Of a stretch of DNA of 64,000 bases, positions 1 to 12,775 are shown piece by piece. The stretch is from Pelecanus crispus (lineage: Eukaryota > Chordata > Aves > Pelecaniformes > Pelecanidae): positions 5,048,001-5,112,000 of the forward strand of contig NC_134676.1 of assembly GCF_030463565.1 (NCBI RefSeq). Reading direction: 5' to 3'. The position numbers were made by a program, and so were the translations under genes. The notes beneath the pieces are model-generated. The model worked only from the letters and a program-made list of their open reading frames with translations, did not search any database and was not told the DNA's origin. Position 1 is the stretch's first letter. Every line of letters begins with the position of its first letter.

Positions 1-3000
1 CTGGCATCTCAAGAGTCAGCGTATCAATCTGCTTTGAGAACTCTGCCTCCAAGGCATTCTAGCAGGAGAGAAAAGCAAGAGGAATCAGTGACCATGAAAC
101 AGTTTTCCTACATTTTTGTTAGACAAACATATCTGCAATGATCGAACCTTGGGATATTATTAGCACTGATTAACCCAAGTATTGGACCAGAAGGTCTCAC
201 TACTGCAAACAGTGGCAGTCTCTGTAGACAGCTCCAGAGAAATCTCCAAATCAAGGGCTAAACAAGCTCGGTTGCCTTTATACTGTGATATCAGACACCT
301 TCAAGCTGAAGAGGTACACTCCAGAGGCAAGTATTCTGACCTGGTAAAAGCCTCAGGCTGGTAAGGCTTGTATTTCTGGATCAAAACCAAGTGGGTTACC
401 GACCTGAGCAGTCCCATCTGAAACTGTACAAAATACTCTCAAATAGCTATGGTTTTTTTGATTGCAGCTTTAACGCTTATCACTGAGTATCTTGCTCTTT
501 GTCTATGAGCAAGCAGACAGTAGCCCAAAGAAATTAAGACAGGTTTTATGTTCAAATGTGGCCCAGCTCACTCAGGAAAGCTACGTACGAACTTCCCAAA
601 CAGCTTTATATCAGTGTTTCCCAACAACCATACCTGCAGATTACACAAGCACGGATGAAATGGGCATTCTGTTTTATAGGGGAAGGTCCCCATCGCAGTC
701 TAGGAGACAGCTGTCAAATAAAATACGGGCCCTAGAGCCCTCTGAGAGTTTGGGAGCAGGGAGGAAGGTTGGGAGACCAGTAAGTTGCAACACAGCTGAG
801 TGAATAAACATTCTGACAGGTGAAGCAGACAAAACCCAGAGGGATATAGATACCTAATCCCCACTGATACCATTATGCCCAACTGCCTTTGTAGCTTAGA
901 TACCGTTCCTCCACCAGTTCCTCCTACCAATATGCACAGCTTCTGCCTTACCAGAGCAAAACTTCCCTCTAGAGATCATTAAGACTACAATCTGAGGTAG
1001 ATAAATCCACAACCAATTAATATATATAGCTTGTTTTGGAATGACAGCACTCATTTAAATCTCTGTGAAAGATAAAAAAAAAAACCTTACCAGTTCTCGT
1101 TTTACTTCTTCAATCTTCACTCGTGCAAGGGAAGGATTCTAGTGAGAGAAAATGGCATTAAAAAAAAAAAAAAATCAGTATTTCAGCTGGAAACACAGAG
1201 TCCCTGCATCATTGCAAGAGTCTAATGATGTACCGCAGGGGAATTCAGGGATAATTAAATCAGTTTTGTGTACACGCTTCACACGCAAAAGGTACTGACA
1301 TTAAAAACCTAGTATCAGTTTGGTTTGGGCAATCGCATATTTTTCAAAAGTCTGGTATGGCCTGAAGTCTAAAAAAAACCCCTGTTTTCAGCAATTTTCC
1401 AAACCTACCAATCGAGGAACTGGACTTTAAACATATCCATGCATGAATTTTCCAAAGCACAATACGCTTGCAAGGATAAACCTCCCTCCCTCCTTCTGCC
1501 TGCACCAGAAGCGAGGCATCAGGGCTCTCCCTGTCTCCACTGACAGCAAGATGGGAGGGAGGGAGGGGGGAACTGGAGAACTTAATCCAATTTGAATGTC
1601 CTGTTTCGCTTGAGGAAAGGAGGCAGCTGCCTCTTGGAGTAAGACGGATTTAAAAGAGCAGTTCCACCTTCTCCCTTCATCCTTTTCTTCTAGGAGGGAG
1701 ACAGAGGTAGTTGTATGAGGGAGATGTGTTGAGAGGCAGGAACTCGATGGAGGGGCTAAGGAGGTGGAGAGAGAAGGGTGGCCCAGCAGACAGGCCCCTA
1801 GTTCATAATACAAGAGACGCAATTAGTCATAGAGTTTGTGTGATTTTGGACAACTCTCTCTGTTTCTCTGGACCTCTATGCTCCGTTTATAAGCACTGGC
1901 AAAAAAACTTTTTCACTTCTTGCACAGAAAGGTCTGAGGTTAGCTCTATCAAAGGCCACGGGGTGCTCAGATGAGGAGGCAACAGGCCATATCAGGTAAC
2001 TCAAATACAAAACTGTATACTACACAGTCACAACTGTATTTAATAAAACCAAAACCCTTCAACTATTCGCTCCAGTTTTCGCTACTTCTCCCCTGAATGA
2101 CAAAGAGAAAAGTCTTTATCTATAAAACCAATGGCAATCTTCCAAAGGAGATTGGAAGCAGAATCATAGAATAGAGTCATAGAATCATTTAGGTTGGAAA
2201 AGACCTTTAAGGTCATCCAGTCCAACCATTAACCTAACACTGCCAAGGCCACCACTAAACCAATTAAGGGGAGAGTAATAATTAATTTCAGGTTTCCTGG
2301 CTTGGTGGCTGGATTATTTATAATGAAAGTAAAACTAGGAATCATTAAGGTTGGAAAGGACCTCTAAGATCATCAGTCCAACCATCAACCCAAGACCTCC
2401 ATGCCCACTAAACCATGTCCCAAAGTGCCATGTCTACCCGGTTTTTGAACCCCTCCAGGGATGGTGACTCCACCACCTCTCTAGGCAGCCTGTTCCAATG
2501 CTTGAACACTCTTTCAGTAAAGAAATTTCTCATAATATCCAATCTAAACCTCCCCTGATGCAACTTGAGGCCCTCTCCCCTCGTCCTAATCAAGTACTAT
2601 AAGTACTTGGGTTTAGTGGTCCCAAATATCACAGGTGGTGATGTACAGACATCACACAAAGCCAAGGTCTTCTGTTTCATGGACTAAAGCCCTGCTTACC
2701 CATGACTTCTTTAAGCCACTGTGAAGTTGTTTACAAAATGACCCTTAACTGAAACAGTCTATTGTAACAAGCGTTCTAATTTGAAAAGAGTAAAATCCTT
2801 TTTAGAACAGATGCGTCACACAGCAGTCTGACAGTAACTCCTAGCACAGGGACCAATAGTAACAATAGCCGAAATATAAAATGAAGAAAAGATACACAGA
2901 CAAGGGCTTTCAAAACTACAATTTAGTCACCTAAATGAGAAAACCTGTGTTTTCAGAGAGCTGAGTACCCAGCACCCTCAAGAGAAATCAAAGAAAATGA

Positions 3001-6000
3001 TGGAGCAGCCAGTACTCACACAAGCTAGAGTACTTGTTCAGGGGACAATGCCTACATTTGGCTTTTTCTTCATAATCATTAAAATCTTGCTCAGAGCTCC
3101 AACCTCTGCATAATGTGCTGTGTCCATCATATTGACAGCCTGATGACAAGTATAGCTAATATGTTGGTAAATCTCAAAAAAATTGTTATACTAAGGAATT
3201 ATATTTTCTTCCACATTTCTTTGTCTAGTTTCTAGCTGATTTACCTTGATACTGAGCTCACCCAGCAAGTCTGTGCGTTTTGTTAGAACAAAGTTTGCCT
3301 GGTAAGCATACTTAATCTCTTGGCTTTGATTAATAAATAGATACCCTTCTGTTTAAGTAAAGTCTGCTGTTTACACCATTAGTAGGCCTGTAGGACATTC
3401 ACCTGTCCACTGAAACCATTACAACAACATCCTTTATGTTCTGAAGTCCATTAAAATTAATCTGATGGAAATACAATAGAACAGTGGAAAAAAATAATTA
3501 CAGGAGTTAAATCTAGGTAGGACTCCAGTTTCTTCTTCAAAGAAACAATTTCTTCTTGCAGTCCAGCCAGTTTCTGTGAAGAGAGCAAGGCAGATTATAT
3601 TCTTTAGTCTTACTTGTAGAAGTGATGTAAATCAGTGAAATAGAGCCACAATTATCTACAGCACTTCAGAATTCACAGATGTTGGCGAGAGCTTTCGTGA
3701 TCCTTCTTAAAACCCACGGAAAACTAAAGATCTGCTGTTCATTCAGTTATCAGTCAGTCAAACCCGGTTCATATTTTACACAGAGGTATCAATTAATTTT
3801 TCTTTGTTGTGAAGACATCTTCAGATGTCTCTTCTTGCAGTATAACCACCTGATCTCTCCTCCCTGAAAGGAGGGGGGACTTCAAGTGAAAATCCACCAG
3901 ACAGAGGACTCTCGCTGTCAACATGACTGCAGGAGAGAACTGAGCCCCAAGGAAGGGGACACATTCTCATGCCCATGGCTTCTGTGTGAAAAGAGTTTTG
4001 CACATGCAGCAGCTTTTAAAAAGACTCCCCTCACACTTGCACTGCTTTGCTTATTCTGTTAACAAAGGGAAATAATGTCTCCTTGGGGCTGAAAACTGAG
4101 CACCTTCCACAGCCCTCAACTCTTTTCAAATAATCAAAGTACAAAAAAAATGCATCCTGAAGATAAAGCCATTTGTGCTGCCCAATTCACTGAGCTCTTG
4201 GCAAAGCAGATATAGAAATGTTGGGGAGTCAGAGCTGCCCTTATGCTCAGGTTCTAGAAGATGACAACTCTAGAAAATTACCTATGACTTTTTGTATGTA
4301 AAATTCCAACACAGATGATTTTTGGTTAGTACTCTTCTGAAACACTGTGCAATGTAAACATTGCCACCCAGCGCTGGTTCATGAGAATGACAACATAAAA
4401 ATCAGGAAACCCATTTTCATTGTTCAACCTAACCAACATGCAGGAAAAGCTGGCAAAAGAAACGGGGAGAAAGACTAAGTTCTCATTACAGTAAGAGCAA
4501 ATAATATTAAGATGTGGTGAGTGCAGACAGAACAACACAAATACATGTTACATGTGTACAAATGCTTCAGCATGAAGCTGGAGAATCTATAGCTAGTAAC
4601 TCAAGAATGTGCTTTTTCCTTTCACAAATTATCCTGCTGGGCTTACAATACAGCTGAAAAACGTTATATTTAAAGACACAAGGAAAAAAAAGCACACAGT
4701 GGTTCAGAATTTGGGTTTCACCTGACCTCCTCCCCTTGCTCTGAAGTGTTTGAAAGCAGCTTTATTTCACACAAAGTAGCAAGAATCACCTGGCTCATTC
4801 TGTCAAGTAATTGCAATACACAGGGAGCCATGTAACAGGCTACAGTTCACAGAATATCCACTCTGTTTATAACATGAATTGCAGAGAGAGGAGGCAGATC
4901 ACGGGCTGCCAATTTTTTTCTAGTGGCAGGGAATTTATTCCATGGAAATTCTCCAGTAGGCTATATTGCCAATTACAGACAGAGGCAGAAAGAGAAGAAA
5001 AGGAAAAAGGCAACAAAAATAAAGATTCCAATTATTCCCCTCAATCAGTCCAGAAGGAAAGCTTCTTTCCAAGTCCAAAATAAGCCCATACCTAACCCTG
5101 AAGAAAAGGTGCCACTTCAGCACCCATAGATGCTTCTCAGTTTCTCGGAGGGACAAACCCATCCCATATACCCCACTTCAGAGGTATCCATCTGGGATTT
5201 TTATTTGTGCTTCTTTTTTACCATTAATATTTCTTCAGGTAACCAGGGTCCTGAAACCACCCAACAAACAAGCCTGGTCTGTAGCACTGTAGAAACATCC
5301 ACCTTGTACCGAAAGACCGTACCTCAGACAGGCTCACGAGTGCCTCGTGCGTCAGCGACTGGTCCAACCCTGTGGCAGCAAGCTGCTCCTACAAACAGGA
5401 AAGAGTTTGTTCATAACTGACCACAAAATGTAACAGGATTTAAAAACATATATGTAAAGATGATACCATTTCCTTGGGTTTTGATCTAAACAGGCAAACA
5501 AGAACGCAGCTTGTCAACAACAGAAATGTGTGCTATTTGAACCACAGCTATAGCTGCTATACAAAATCAGTTGCTACTAAAATTTATGCCAAGAATAACA
5601 AGTCTTTCCAGAAGACTGCTGGGAGAAGAGCACATGGCAAGGCTGGGAAGAGGCCTCGCAGTAAAATGTCATCAACTCTAATACAACATTTTCCATCTCA
5701 TATTTGTCAAGGTATCGGGCAGCATCCAAGTGGGAAATAAAGCATTCACATCTCCTTCATCATGTAGGAGAGGTGAAGGAGAAGACGGTACTTCTGCCTT
5801 CTGTGTTTAATCATTCATTAATTTCACAAAATGGCTATATTCAGAATTTTGACACACAATTTACCTCAGTGAACCAGCTGCTCTACTGGCAGCTGTCTGT
5901 ATACTCTTATATGACAGTACCTCACAATAAGCACAAGGTAGTCCGAGCAAATACAATTCTCAGGGAAAGAGGACAAAGTGTCCTTGCATTTACCATAGGA

Positions 6001-9000
6001 TGTCCTGGAGAGAGACCATGAATATAGGAGGAACAACTGAAGTGTAGTAACACTTTGTCCGGTTAGCCCAAGGTTCCTAGATCCTGGAGTTTAGGAAGCT
6101 CCAGAGATATCTTTAACTACAATTTTGGGCCCAACCAAGCATGACTGTGCCATCCCATCACAAAGTCTTGTTAGTAAATTCCTTCCATCTACCTCAGCAG
6201 CCTTGATCCTGATTTTTAAATCCTCGGATTTATCTGTCAGGAACTTCAGGTTCTGGGATCGGCTGTCAGCTTTGGCCTTTTCTACTTCCAGAAGTTCCTC
6301 CGTTTTTTTAAGATCCCTTAAAAAAAAAACACAAAAAGAAACAAACTTTTACATTCAAAGAGATCCCAGTATACAAATACTGCTTAATTATCTATGCTCA
6401 GGCAAAACTCTGTAAATGCAACCAACACGAGAAGGGAGAGAATGGAGACCAACTTGCACTTCCCTGCAAGATTTCCCAGTGGAAACATCCATATCCGTTA
6501 CATCCAGAGTCCCAAAGGCCAGGGAAAAAAAACAGCCCAAGGGGAAAGCCATCTGCGTAAAAGCAGAGAGTAACAGTCTTCTGCATAATTCCCTACTTCA
6601 ATTAGAGACCTGCTACGCAAGCTAAACTTAAGATCACAGAGAGGGGCCATGGCAAACCTGCACAAAGCACGCAGGTCTGGTATTTTTTGCTACAAGCAGT
6701 GCCAGAATTACTACTTTAAAAGACAAAAACCAGAAAATAATTAGACTGCAAGGGGGCTGTGGAGATCATTGGGCCAATCCCAACTCAAGGCAGGGGCTGA
6801 TCCTGCTATGCTTGGCAAAGCACTTCAGATTACATCCTCTAGGGAATGGACTTGATACTTTTTTTTTTTTTTCTTAAAAAAGCCTCCCACACGCTGATGT
6901 GGGTTAACACTGGTTAAAGGAAATCCTTACCTAGAAACGGTTTTTGTTTTGCCTGGCTCCTTCACTGTGACTACAGAGTCCATGCTAGATGTGGTAAGAA
7001 AATCAGGTTTGCCTTCAACCTCAGATGAAGGCAACTGGTGGAAGATGCCAGCCCATATCTGAAAACTGCTTGTAGACCATTTTTGGTTCCAAATAATGGG
7101 TTTGATGGTACCCCAAATCTCTTTTGATTACTGAATGTGTCGATAGCACATGGCTTTTCACAGATACTTCCAAATATTGTGAATTAGAGATATGTCAAAA
7201 CCCTGAAAATTCAGTTATCCTTGTTAGTTATCACAACTGATGTTCCACATTGCAGGGATGAGCAGCATTGCTTACATCTTTCCCTTTTCTCATCCATTAC
7301 TCACTCCTCTAACTGCTTTTCCAGCATCAGCGCTGCAGTCAGTTTTTTCCTAATGTTGGCCAATTCCAGTTCCATTTCTCTGTTTTTCGATTCTGTTGCG
7401 TACAGCTCCGAAGTCATATCATTGATGGCACAGAAGAAGCTGGTGAAAAGAGAGATTCAGTGGGAATGCTCAGGAGTCAGCTCTTCTGCAACGCAGAATT
7501 ATTATTATTATCATTATTTTCTCCACACTTTCCACAAATTACTTGTTTTTTTGGTTGTTCTTGTATTATGATACATCAGGTAACTGCCAGCTATTTTAGA
7601 GAAGGAAAGTAAAGTAAGTCACTAAGGGCATTTGCTTCCCTTAACTAACAGATTTCATCTGGAAGAGGAAACGGCCCAGCAATCTCAGTAGGAGGAAGTG
7701 AACAAGACCTGGCACTCTAGTGACACGATCAGATGCTCCACTCCTGGCTTGCCAAATTGCCTTTGAAACTGTATTCAGTCCCTGAAAATGCACATCCCCG
7801 AGACGTGCCCAGCAGTATTTCAGTCTCTTCCCAAACAGTTCAAAGCTGCTTGCCCCTCCAGCTCAGGAGAAGAGCTGTAAGAGCCAAGCTCCTGAACATC
7901 ATACAAAAAATTGGATTCCAAGGTAGATTTTAGCCCTTCCTTACTGCCGGTGCTCAGCACAAACCTGCTGTGCTATAGGTCAAATCCGGGCTAGGGAGAG
8001 GGGCCCAGGAAGAGCAGACTAACAGCTGCCATTTCTCTGCGGCTGAGCTAAGGAAATCTCCTTACATTAACCGAGGCCAGGGAAGAGGGGGAAGAAACAG
8101 GAGCTGAGACAAAGACCAGTTACAGTTCCCCAGTCCTTGCCTAAGCAGCATGAAACCTGCTCTAGCTTGTGCTACCTGGCACGACAGTCTGAGCGGCAGC
8201 GTCCTGCAGCCACTGACCACAAAAGCAGGGGCAAAAGAGGGATTTAACTGTGGCCGAGGCACCTCTCGGGCGTCAGAGACTTCCTTTGCTGGGATAATCA
8301 AGAGTTAGAGCTTTCTGCTCAGTTCCCGTGTCCTCCAGAGCGGCCCAAGGGGTGCAAAAGAAGCCGGACAAGTGATTCCTGGTGTGAAAGTCAAGTTTGA
8401 AACTATTGAATAGAAAAAGCAGAGGAAAACAGCACAGACCATGACCCCTGGTGCACAGCGGGAAGAATTACCTGGCAAGAGAAGTGTCCTTTGTTTCAAG
8501 TGTCATTGCGCTGTTTACCAGGACATTGAGGTAGCTGGTGCCTTCGCTGGACAGACTGGATAGAGAAAGATCCAGGCTTTCCGCAAGAAGGCCCTGTAGA
8601 TAGTTAGCTGGAAAACAAATACAACCCAAAATAGTAATTTTGTTTATATTACTCTTCTTTTAAGGCCTAGATGGGACTCTTTTCTTTTAACATGTGTGTT
8701 AAAAACCGTATTTTGGTCTCCTGAACCACTCGCTCCAAGAAACCCACATTAGCACTCACTCACTCTAGACAGCTCGAGCATAACTTAATCACCTCACTGT
8801 TGTTTCAACTTCCTCAACTGCTTTCCTTAACAGTGGATTAGCACCAGCTCAGACTCTTAAATCAGCGGTAGGGTTGCTTCCCTGTCTACCCAGCCGATAT
8901 TCCAATGCTGTGCTATTCAGCCCAGCAGGCTAGGAGGTTTTAGCAATTAATCTGCTTCTCCTGTATTTACAGCCTGCTCAAGACGGCTTAAAAAATTGGT

Positions 9001-10781
9001 CTTGACCAACCTTATGTCACCATAAATTTTGCTGAAAGGAAGGCATAGGATACATTGTAGTAAAAGCTGTACCAGAACAAAAGCTGAGTTTTTTCCAATA
9101 TATTTTTTTATATATATATATATATTTATTTCTATATACTTATTTATTCGTAAGATTTTAACAAAGGCAATCTTCAGGGTCACTAAGAAAAACTAACTTT
9201 GATGAAACTGAGAAGTGGAGCTTCAAACTCACCTTCTGCTTCATATTCTGTTGCCTTCTGCTTCATGTCCTCTATCAGCAAAGAAACATCCCTGTCTCTG
9301 GCTTCATTGCATTCTGCAAGCTCATACAAGATATCAACTGTCCTCGCATTCACTTCGTACTGTGGAATAGGCTGATTCCCGTATATTTTCTTTAGCCATG
9401 ACGTAACCTGCCAGAGAAGGGGGGGGGGAGAGTAAATGGTCAAGTGAAACAGCAGAAAATAGCTGATAGATGTGAGAAATGTAAAGTGCTGCAAGCTCTG
9501 AAGAATAACTCCTGCTATGTCAGTCGAGGCATAGGTGGAAAAAGGGGAGACAGCGTCCTTTGGCTCTTCTTCGATCACCCTCTGTAGTCTAGAAAACCAT
9601 TCCCCTTTTAACCTCCCTCATTTCACTGGACACCTTTACCAGGTGATAAAATTGTACCTTTTTATTCAGATGACCTGTTTGCTACAGACACGCTAATGAT
9701 CCAAGAGATGTTAAATGGGTATTTGGGCAGCTGGGGAAAACTGCATTGAAGCAGCGTGGGATAAAACTGCCCAAACCATGATCACTGGGAACAGTCTCTA
9801 CAGGCTAGCAGGGGAGAAGGAGTTACTACAACGTGCAGGCATGAGCCCTGCAGAGCACAGTGAAAAGGAGGTCAGAAATGGGGAGAGATTAACACAGTGC
9901 TCTCAGGTGGCACGGAAGGATTAGATTATGAGTAATAATAATCAAAAACGTGGATGTTCAACTCTAAGGAAACATAAATTCTTGTCTAAGGCTATCTAAG
10001 CAACCTGATGATGGAAAAGGATCCAGTTTTCTAAGTTAAAAAGACATTTCTTTCTGGCTCATCCTTCTTTACGCTTCTACCTTACCGGCACCTCAGCGAT
10101 GTACACTGCACACAGCAAACTATTCTGGGGAGAAAACCATTGAGCCCTTAGGAGCAAACAGCACTAGGTATACGTAGATGAAAACTCTAATACCACAAAA
10201 ACACCAAGTTCACGATCAAAGGATAAATCGCCTCTTTCTACCGCTTTCTGTAGGGACAGTGATTTGAAATGCAAAATCTTCAGGCAGCCCAGATGTTCAT
10301 AACCTAACATTTCAAACCAGCTGTGAGCTTATACTTTAAGGTCAGCGAGCTCGGGCTGTTACCCCGCCGGTAGCAGAGGGGGAAGCGGGCGAACACAGGA
10401 CTCACCGCTGCAAAGCCCCCCCAGCCACCCCGCCTTGCCTGCCCCCCAACATTTAAAGGGGCAAGAAAAGGGCACGGGCTGGCTCCTGCTCTTAAACCGC
10501 GCACGTCCGAGCGCCAGCCCGGCAAAGCGACGATGCCAGGGCCCAGCAAAACCTTCAGCGCAACCGCTCGGGTGCCTCGCCCGTAGGGCCGAGGGCTCCG
10601 CTGAGGCACCGGGGCCGGCTCCGCGCCGCTGCCCCCCACCAGGCCCGGGGCCGGCGGGGAGCAGCCCCCGGGGGGGCGAGGGGCAGCCGGAGGACGGGGC
10701 CCCCTCCAGCTGCGGGACTCCCGCTCCGTGAGCCGCGCCGCGCCCCGGCCCCGCCGTTACCCGCTGGAGCTTCTCCTCCAT
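1..10781 (-). CDS. HAUS1: HAUS1, HAUS augmin-like complex subunit 1 (3' end cut by window)
   Basis: Coding exons, in transcript order on the minus strand: 10761-10781, 9233-9407, 8472-8607, 7305-7439, 6193-6316, 5323-5388, 3502-3573, 1091-1138 and 1-58. All introns are GT-AG and the frame stays open across every junction for 278 codons, close to the length I recall for human HAUS1. The stop codon lies beyond position 1. The start is the ATG at 10781, followed by MEEKLQR and, in exon 2, [20 protein letters not shown]. That second stretch closely resembles the human N-terminus. The rest is Glu/Lys/Leu-rich coiled coil (for example [20 protein letters not shown] in exon 7). Known role of the family: one of eight augmin subunits that recruit gamma-tubulin to spindle microtubules for branching nucleation in mitosis. 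Exon 1 codes for only seven residues and lies in a CpG-rich promoter. A CR1 copy sits in intron 7. I saw no frameshift or lost splice site. Confidence 0.95.
2162..2594 (-). mobile_element. CR1 LINE 3' fragment with duplicated tail
   Basis: On the minus strand this reads as a CR1 3' end: the CCTCAAGTTGCATCAGGGG and GGTTTAGATTGGATATTA region, the GAACAGGCTGCC block, then two successive CR1-type tails. The tails (each with a TTTCCAACCTxAA motif) are separated by a linker containing ATAATCCAGCCACCAAGCC. It ends in an ATTCTATGACTCTATTCTATGATT-like microsatellite at 2162-2185. It lies in HAUS1 intron 7 (1139-3501), sense to HAUS1 transcription. The 61-codon minus-strand frame over it is only the end of CR1 ORF2 plus untranslated sequence. 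Confidence 0.9.
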
Positions 10782-10862
10782 GGCGGCCTCCGCCTCCTTC
10801 AGCCTCCCGCCCGCCGCGCCGCGGGGCATGATGGGGCTGGTAGTTCGGGTGCGGGGGGTGCG
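10782..10862 (-). promoter_or_regulatory. HAUS1 core promoter/5' UTR with ZNF143/THAP11-like site
   Basis: This is CpG-rich sequence directly upstream of the HAUS1 ATG. On the minus strand, 10844-10820 reads ACTACCAGCCCCATCATGCC followed by CCGCG. It aligns without gaps to the composite ZNF143 (Staf)/THAP11 motif (ACTACAATTCCCAGCATGC, then a GC-rich end), with only a few mismatches. Such sites are known to drive housekeeping and cell-cycle promoters and lie near the transcription start. No TATA box is evident. The site is about 40 bp upstream of the start codon. Binding is inferred. Confidence 0.6.
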
Positions 10863-11166
10863 CCGGGGAACCGGCCCGGGGGGGAACCGGCCCGGGGGGG
10901 AACAGGCCCGGGGGGAACCGGCCTGGGGGGAACTGGCCCGGGGGGGAACCGGCCTGAGGGGGGAACCGGCCTGGGGGGAACCGGCCTGGGGGGGGTACCG
11001 GCACGGGGGATCCGGCCCGGGGGGGAACCGGCCCGGGGGGGAACCGGCCTGGGGAGGAACCGGCCCGGGGGGACCCGGCCAGGGGGGAACCGGCCTGGGG
11101 AGGAACCGGCCCGGGGGGACCCGGCCAGGGGGGAACCGGCCCGGGGGGGAACCGGCCCGGCGGGAG
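10863..11166. repeat. G-rich minisatellite, 19 units of 14-17 bp
   Basis: Tandem units of the form GGGGAACCGGCCCGGGG. The core AACCGGC or a close variant (AACAGGC, AACTGGC, GTACCGGC, ATCCGGC, GACCCGGC) occurs 19 times between about 10868 and 11151. A 46 bp super-unit is duplicated: the cores at 11058, 11073 and 11088 match those at 11104, 11118 and 11134. Every unit has a run of four to eight G on the plus strand, so strong G-quadruplex potential follows. The array starts about 80 bp upstream of the HAUS1 start codon. Frames through it (137-201 codons) are repeat artefacts. Confidence 0.95.
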
Positions 11167-11230
11167 CGCAGCTTCCCGGTTTTAAATTGTTAAAACACAG
11201 AGAAAATAATAATACTAATAATAAAAAAAA

Positions 11231-11506
11231 ATCATCGAATCGTTTAGGTTGGAAAAGACCTTTAAGATCATCCAGTCCAACCATTCACCGAACACTACCA
11301 ACTCCACCACTAAACCAATTAAGGGGAGAGTAATAATTTCATGTTTCCTGGCTTGGTGGCTGGATTATTTTTAATGAAAGTAAAAACTAGGAATCACTAA
11401 GGTTGGAAAGGATCTCTAAGATCATCAGCCCAACCATCAACCCAACACCCCCATGCCCGCTAAACCATGTCCCAAAGTGCCACGCCTGCCCGTTTTTTGA
11501 ACACCT
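11231..11506 (-). mobile_element. CR1 LINE fragment, duplicated-tail type, minus strand
   Basis: It begins with ATCATCGAATCGTTTAGGTT (the complement of a CR1 end) and continues through both tails and the linker (complement of the ATAATCCAGCCACCAAGCC region). It stops at the GGGCAGGCGTGGCACTTTGG block, so it is truncated before the ORF2 remnant. It lies in the HAUS1/ATP5F1A spacer and forms the left arm of an inverted pair with the copy at 11855-12206. Confidence 0.88.
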
Positions 11507-11854
11507 CAGCTTGGATATCACTGCTTACATAAATTCACATAAAAACTGTGCTCCTGATTAGAAAATACGCCATAAAAACGCATCCTCTGAGTCAAGCCCT
11601 TTAAACAATTATCAAGGAACCAGCTTTCCTTAGCAATAATGTGCACATGCTCGAGACTTAAATGGGTTCTTTAAATCAATGTGGTTCTTTTTTCAGGCAA
11701 TTTGACAAGAATTTGAAGTGATTGCTGAAATAAGCAGCATGAGAAACATTGCTGAAGCCTCACATTTGATACAACATGTGCCAAAATGCTTGAGGATTTC
11801 TCGCTTAACCCTTTCAACTCCCAGAAAGCTCTGCTGGGACCTGTGCTTTACTAA
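11507..11854. other. Unannotated spacer between the inverted CR1 copies
   Basis: About 350 bp of AT-richer sequence. I see no gene, conserved motif or tandem repeat. It would be the loop of the inverted CR1 pair. Confidence 0.5.
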
Positions 11855-12206
11855 CCTGATGATCTTAGAGATCCTTTCCAACCGTAATGATTCCTAGTTT
11901 TTACTTTATTACTTTTATTATCATTTTACTTTTGTGTTCAAAAAACGGGCAGAGGTGGCACTTTGGGACATGGTTTAGTGGGCATGGGGGTGTTGGGTTG
12001 ATGGTTGGACTGCTGATCTTAGAGATCCTTTCCAACCTTAACGATTCCTAGTTTTACTTCATTAAAAAATAATCCAGCCACCAAGCCAGGAAACATGAAA
12101 TTGCTACTCTCCCCTGAATTGGTTTAGTGGTGGAGTTGGTAGTGTTAGGTTAATGGTTGGACTGGATGATCTTAAAGGTCTTTTCCAACCTAAACGATTC
12201 TACGTT
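11855..12206 (+). mobile_element. CR1 LINE fragments, duplicated-tail type, plus strand
   Basis: A short tail fragment at about 11856-11910 (GATCTTAGAGATCCTTTCCA) is followed after a short AT-rich stretch by a second, longer fragment from about 11940. That fragment runs from AAAAAACGGGCAGAGGTGG through tail 1, the ATAATCCAGCCACCAAGCC linker and tail 2, ending in CCTAAACGATTCTACG. Two nested or successive insertions, or an internal rearrangement, could explain this. Confidence 0.85.
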
Positions 12207-12775
12207 TCCATAGCCTCTCTGGATTACCACGGGGACACGATGCCTGCCTGAGTCTTGGCACTTTTCTCCCTGGCAGACTAAATCCTACGTCTCGCACATG
12301 GGACTGGTTGTGAAGCACGCCGTCCCAGCAGGGCTGGGCCTTGGTCGGCGGATCACGACAAGGGAGAGAGCCCCTCACACCGTAAGCACAACCGCCTGTT
12401 GCCATGAGGTTCTCCTCAGCTTGCGATGCTGCCATCCCGTCACCGTCACCTCTGACGGCGCCTGTGGGGTCAGCTTTTAGGTTTCGCGCGTTATCAGCAG
12501 ACCACCTAATAAATTTTAAGTTCCTCTGTTGTATCGGTAAGGAAACCCACACGGCGCTGCACATCGTGTCCCTTTTACCCTGCCATTTCCAGAGCGCAGA
12601 CGAGATGAGAGCACTCCCCTATGGTGCTTTTTCTTCTGCCACCCGCAGCTGCTACAAGACACCCACAGCTCCCAGAAAAGGGGGGACACCCCCCCAACCA
12701 CCCCTTGCCCCACACCACCGCCTCTGCCTTGCAGCCCCTCACACTCCTGCCCCATGCCCGATGTCCCCAGCCCCG
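12207..12775. other. Unique spacer sequence before the large minisatellite
   Basis: About 570 bp between the CR1 copy and the C-rich array. It becomes C-rich towards the right (CCACCCCTTGCCCCACACCA near 12697). I can support no gene or RNA. Open frames that start here run on into the minisatellite and are not credible as genes. Confidence 0.5.
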
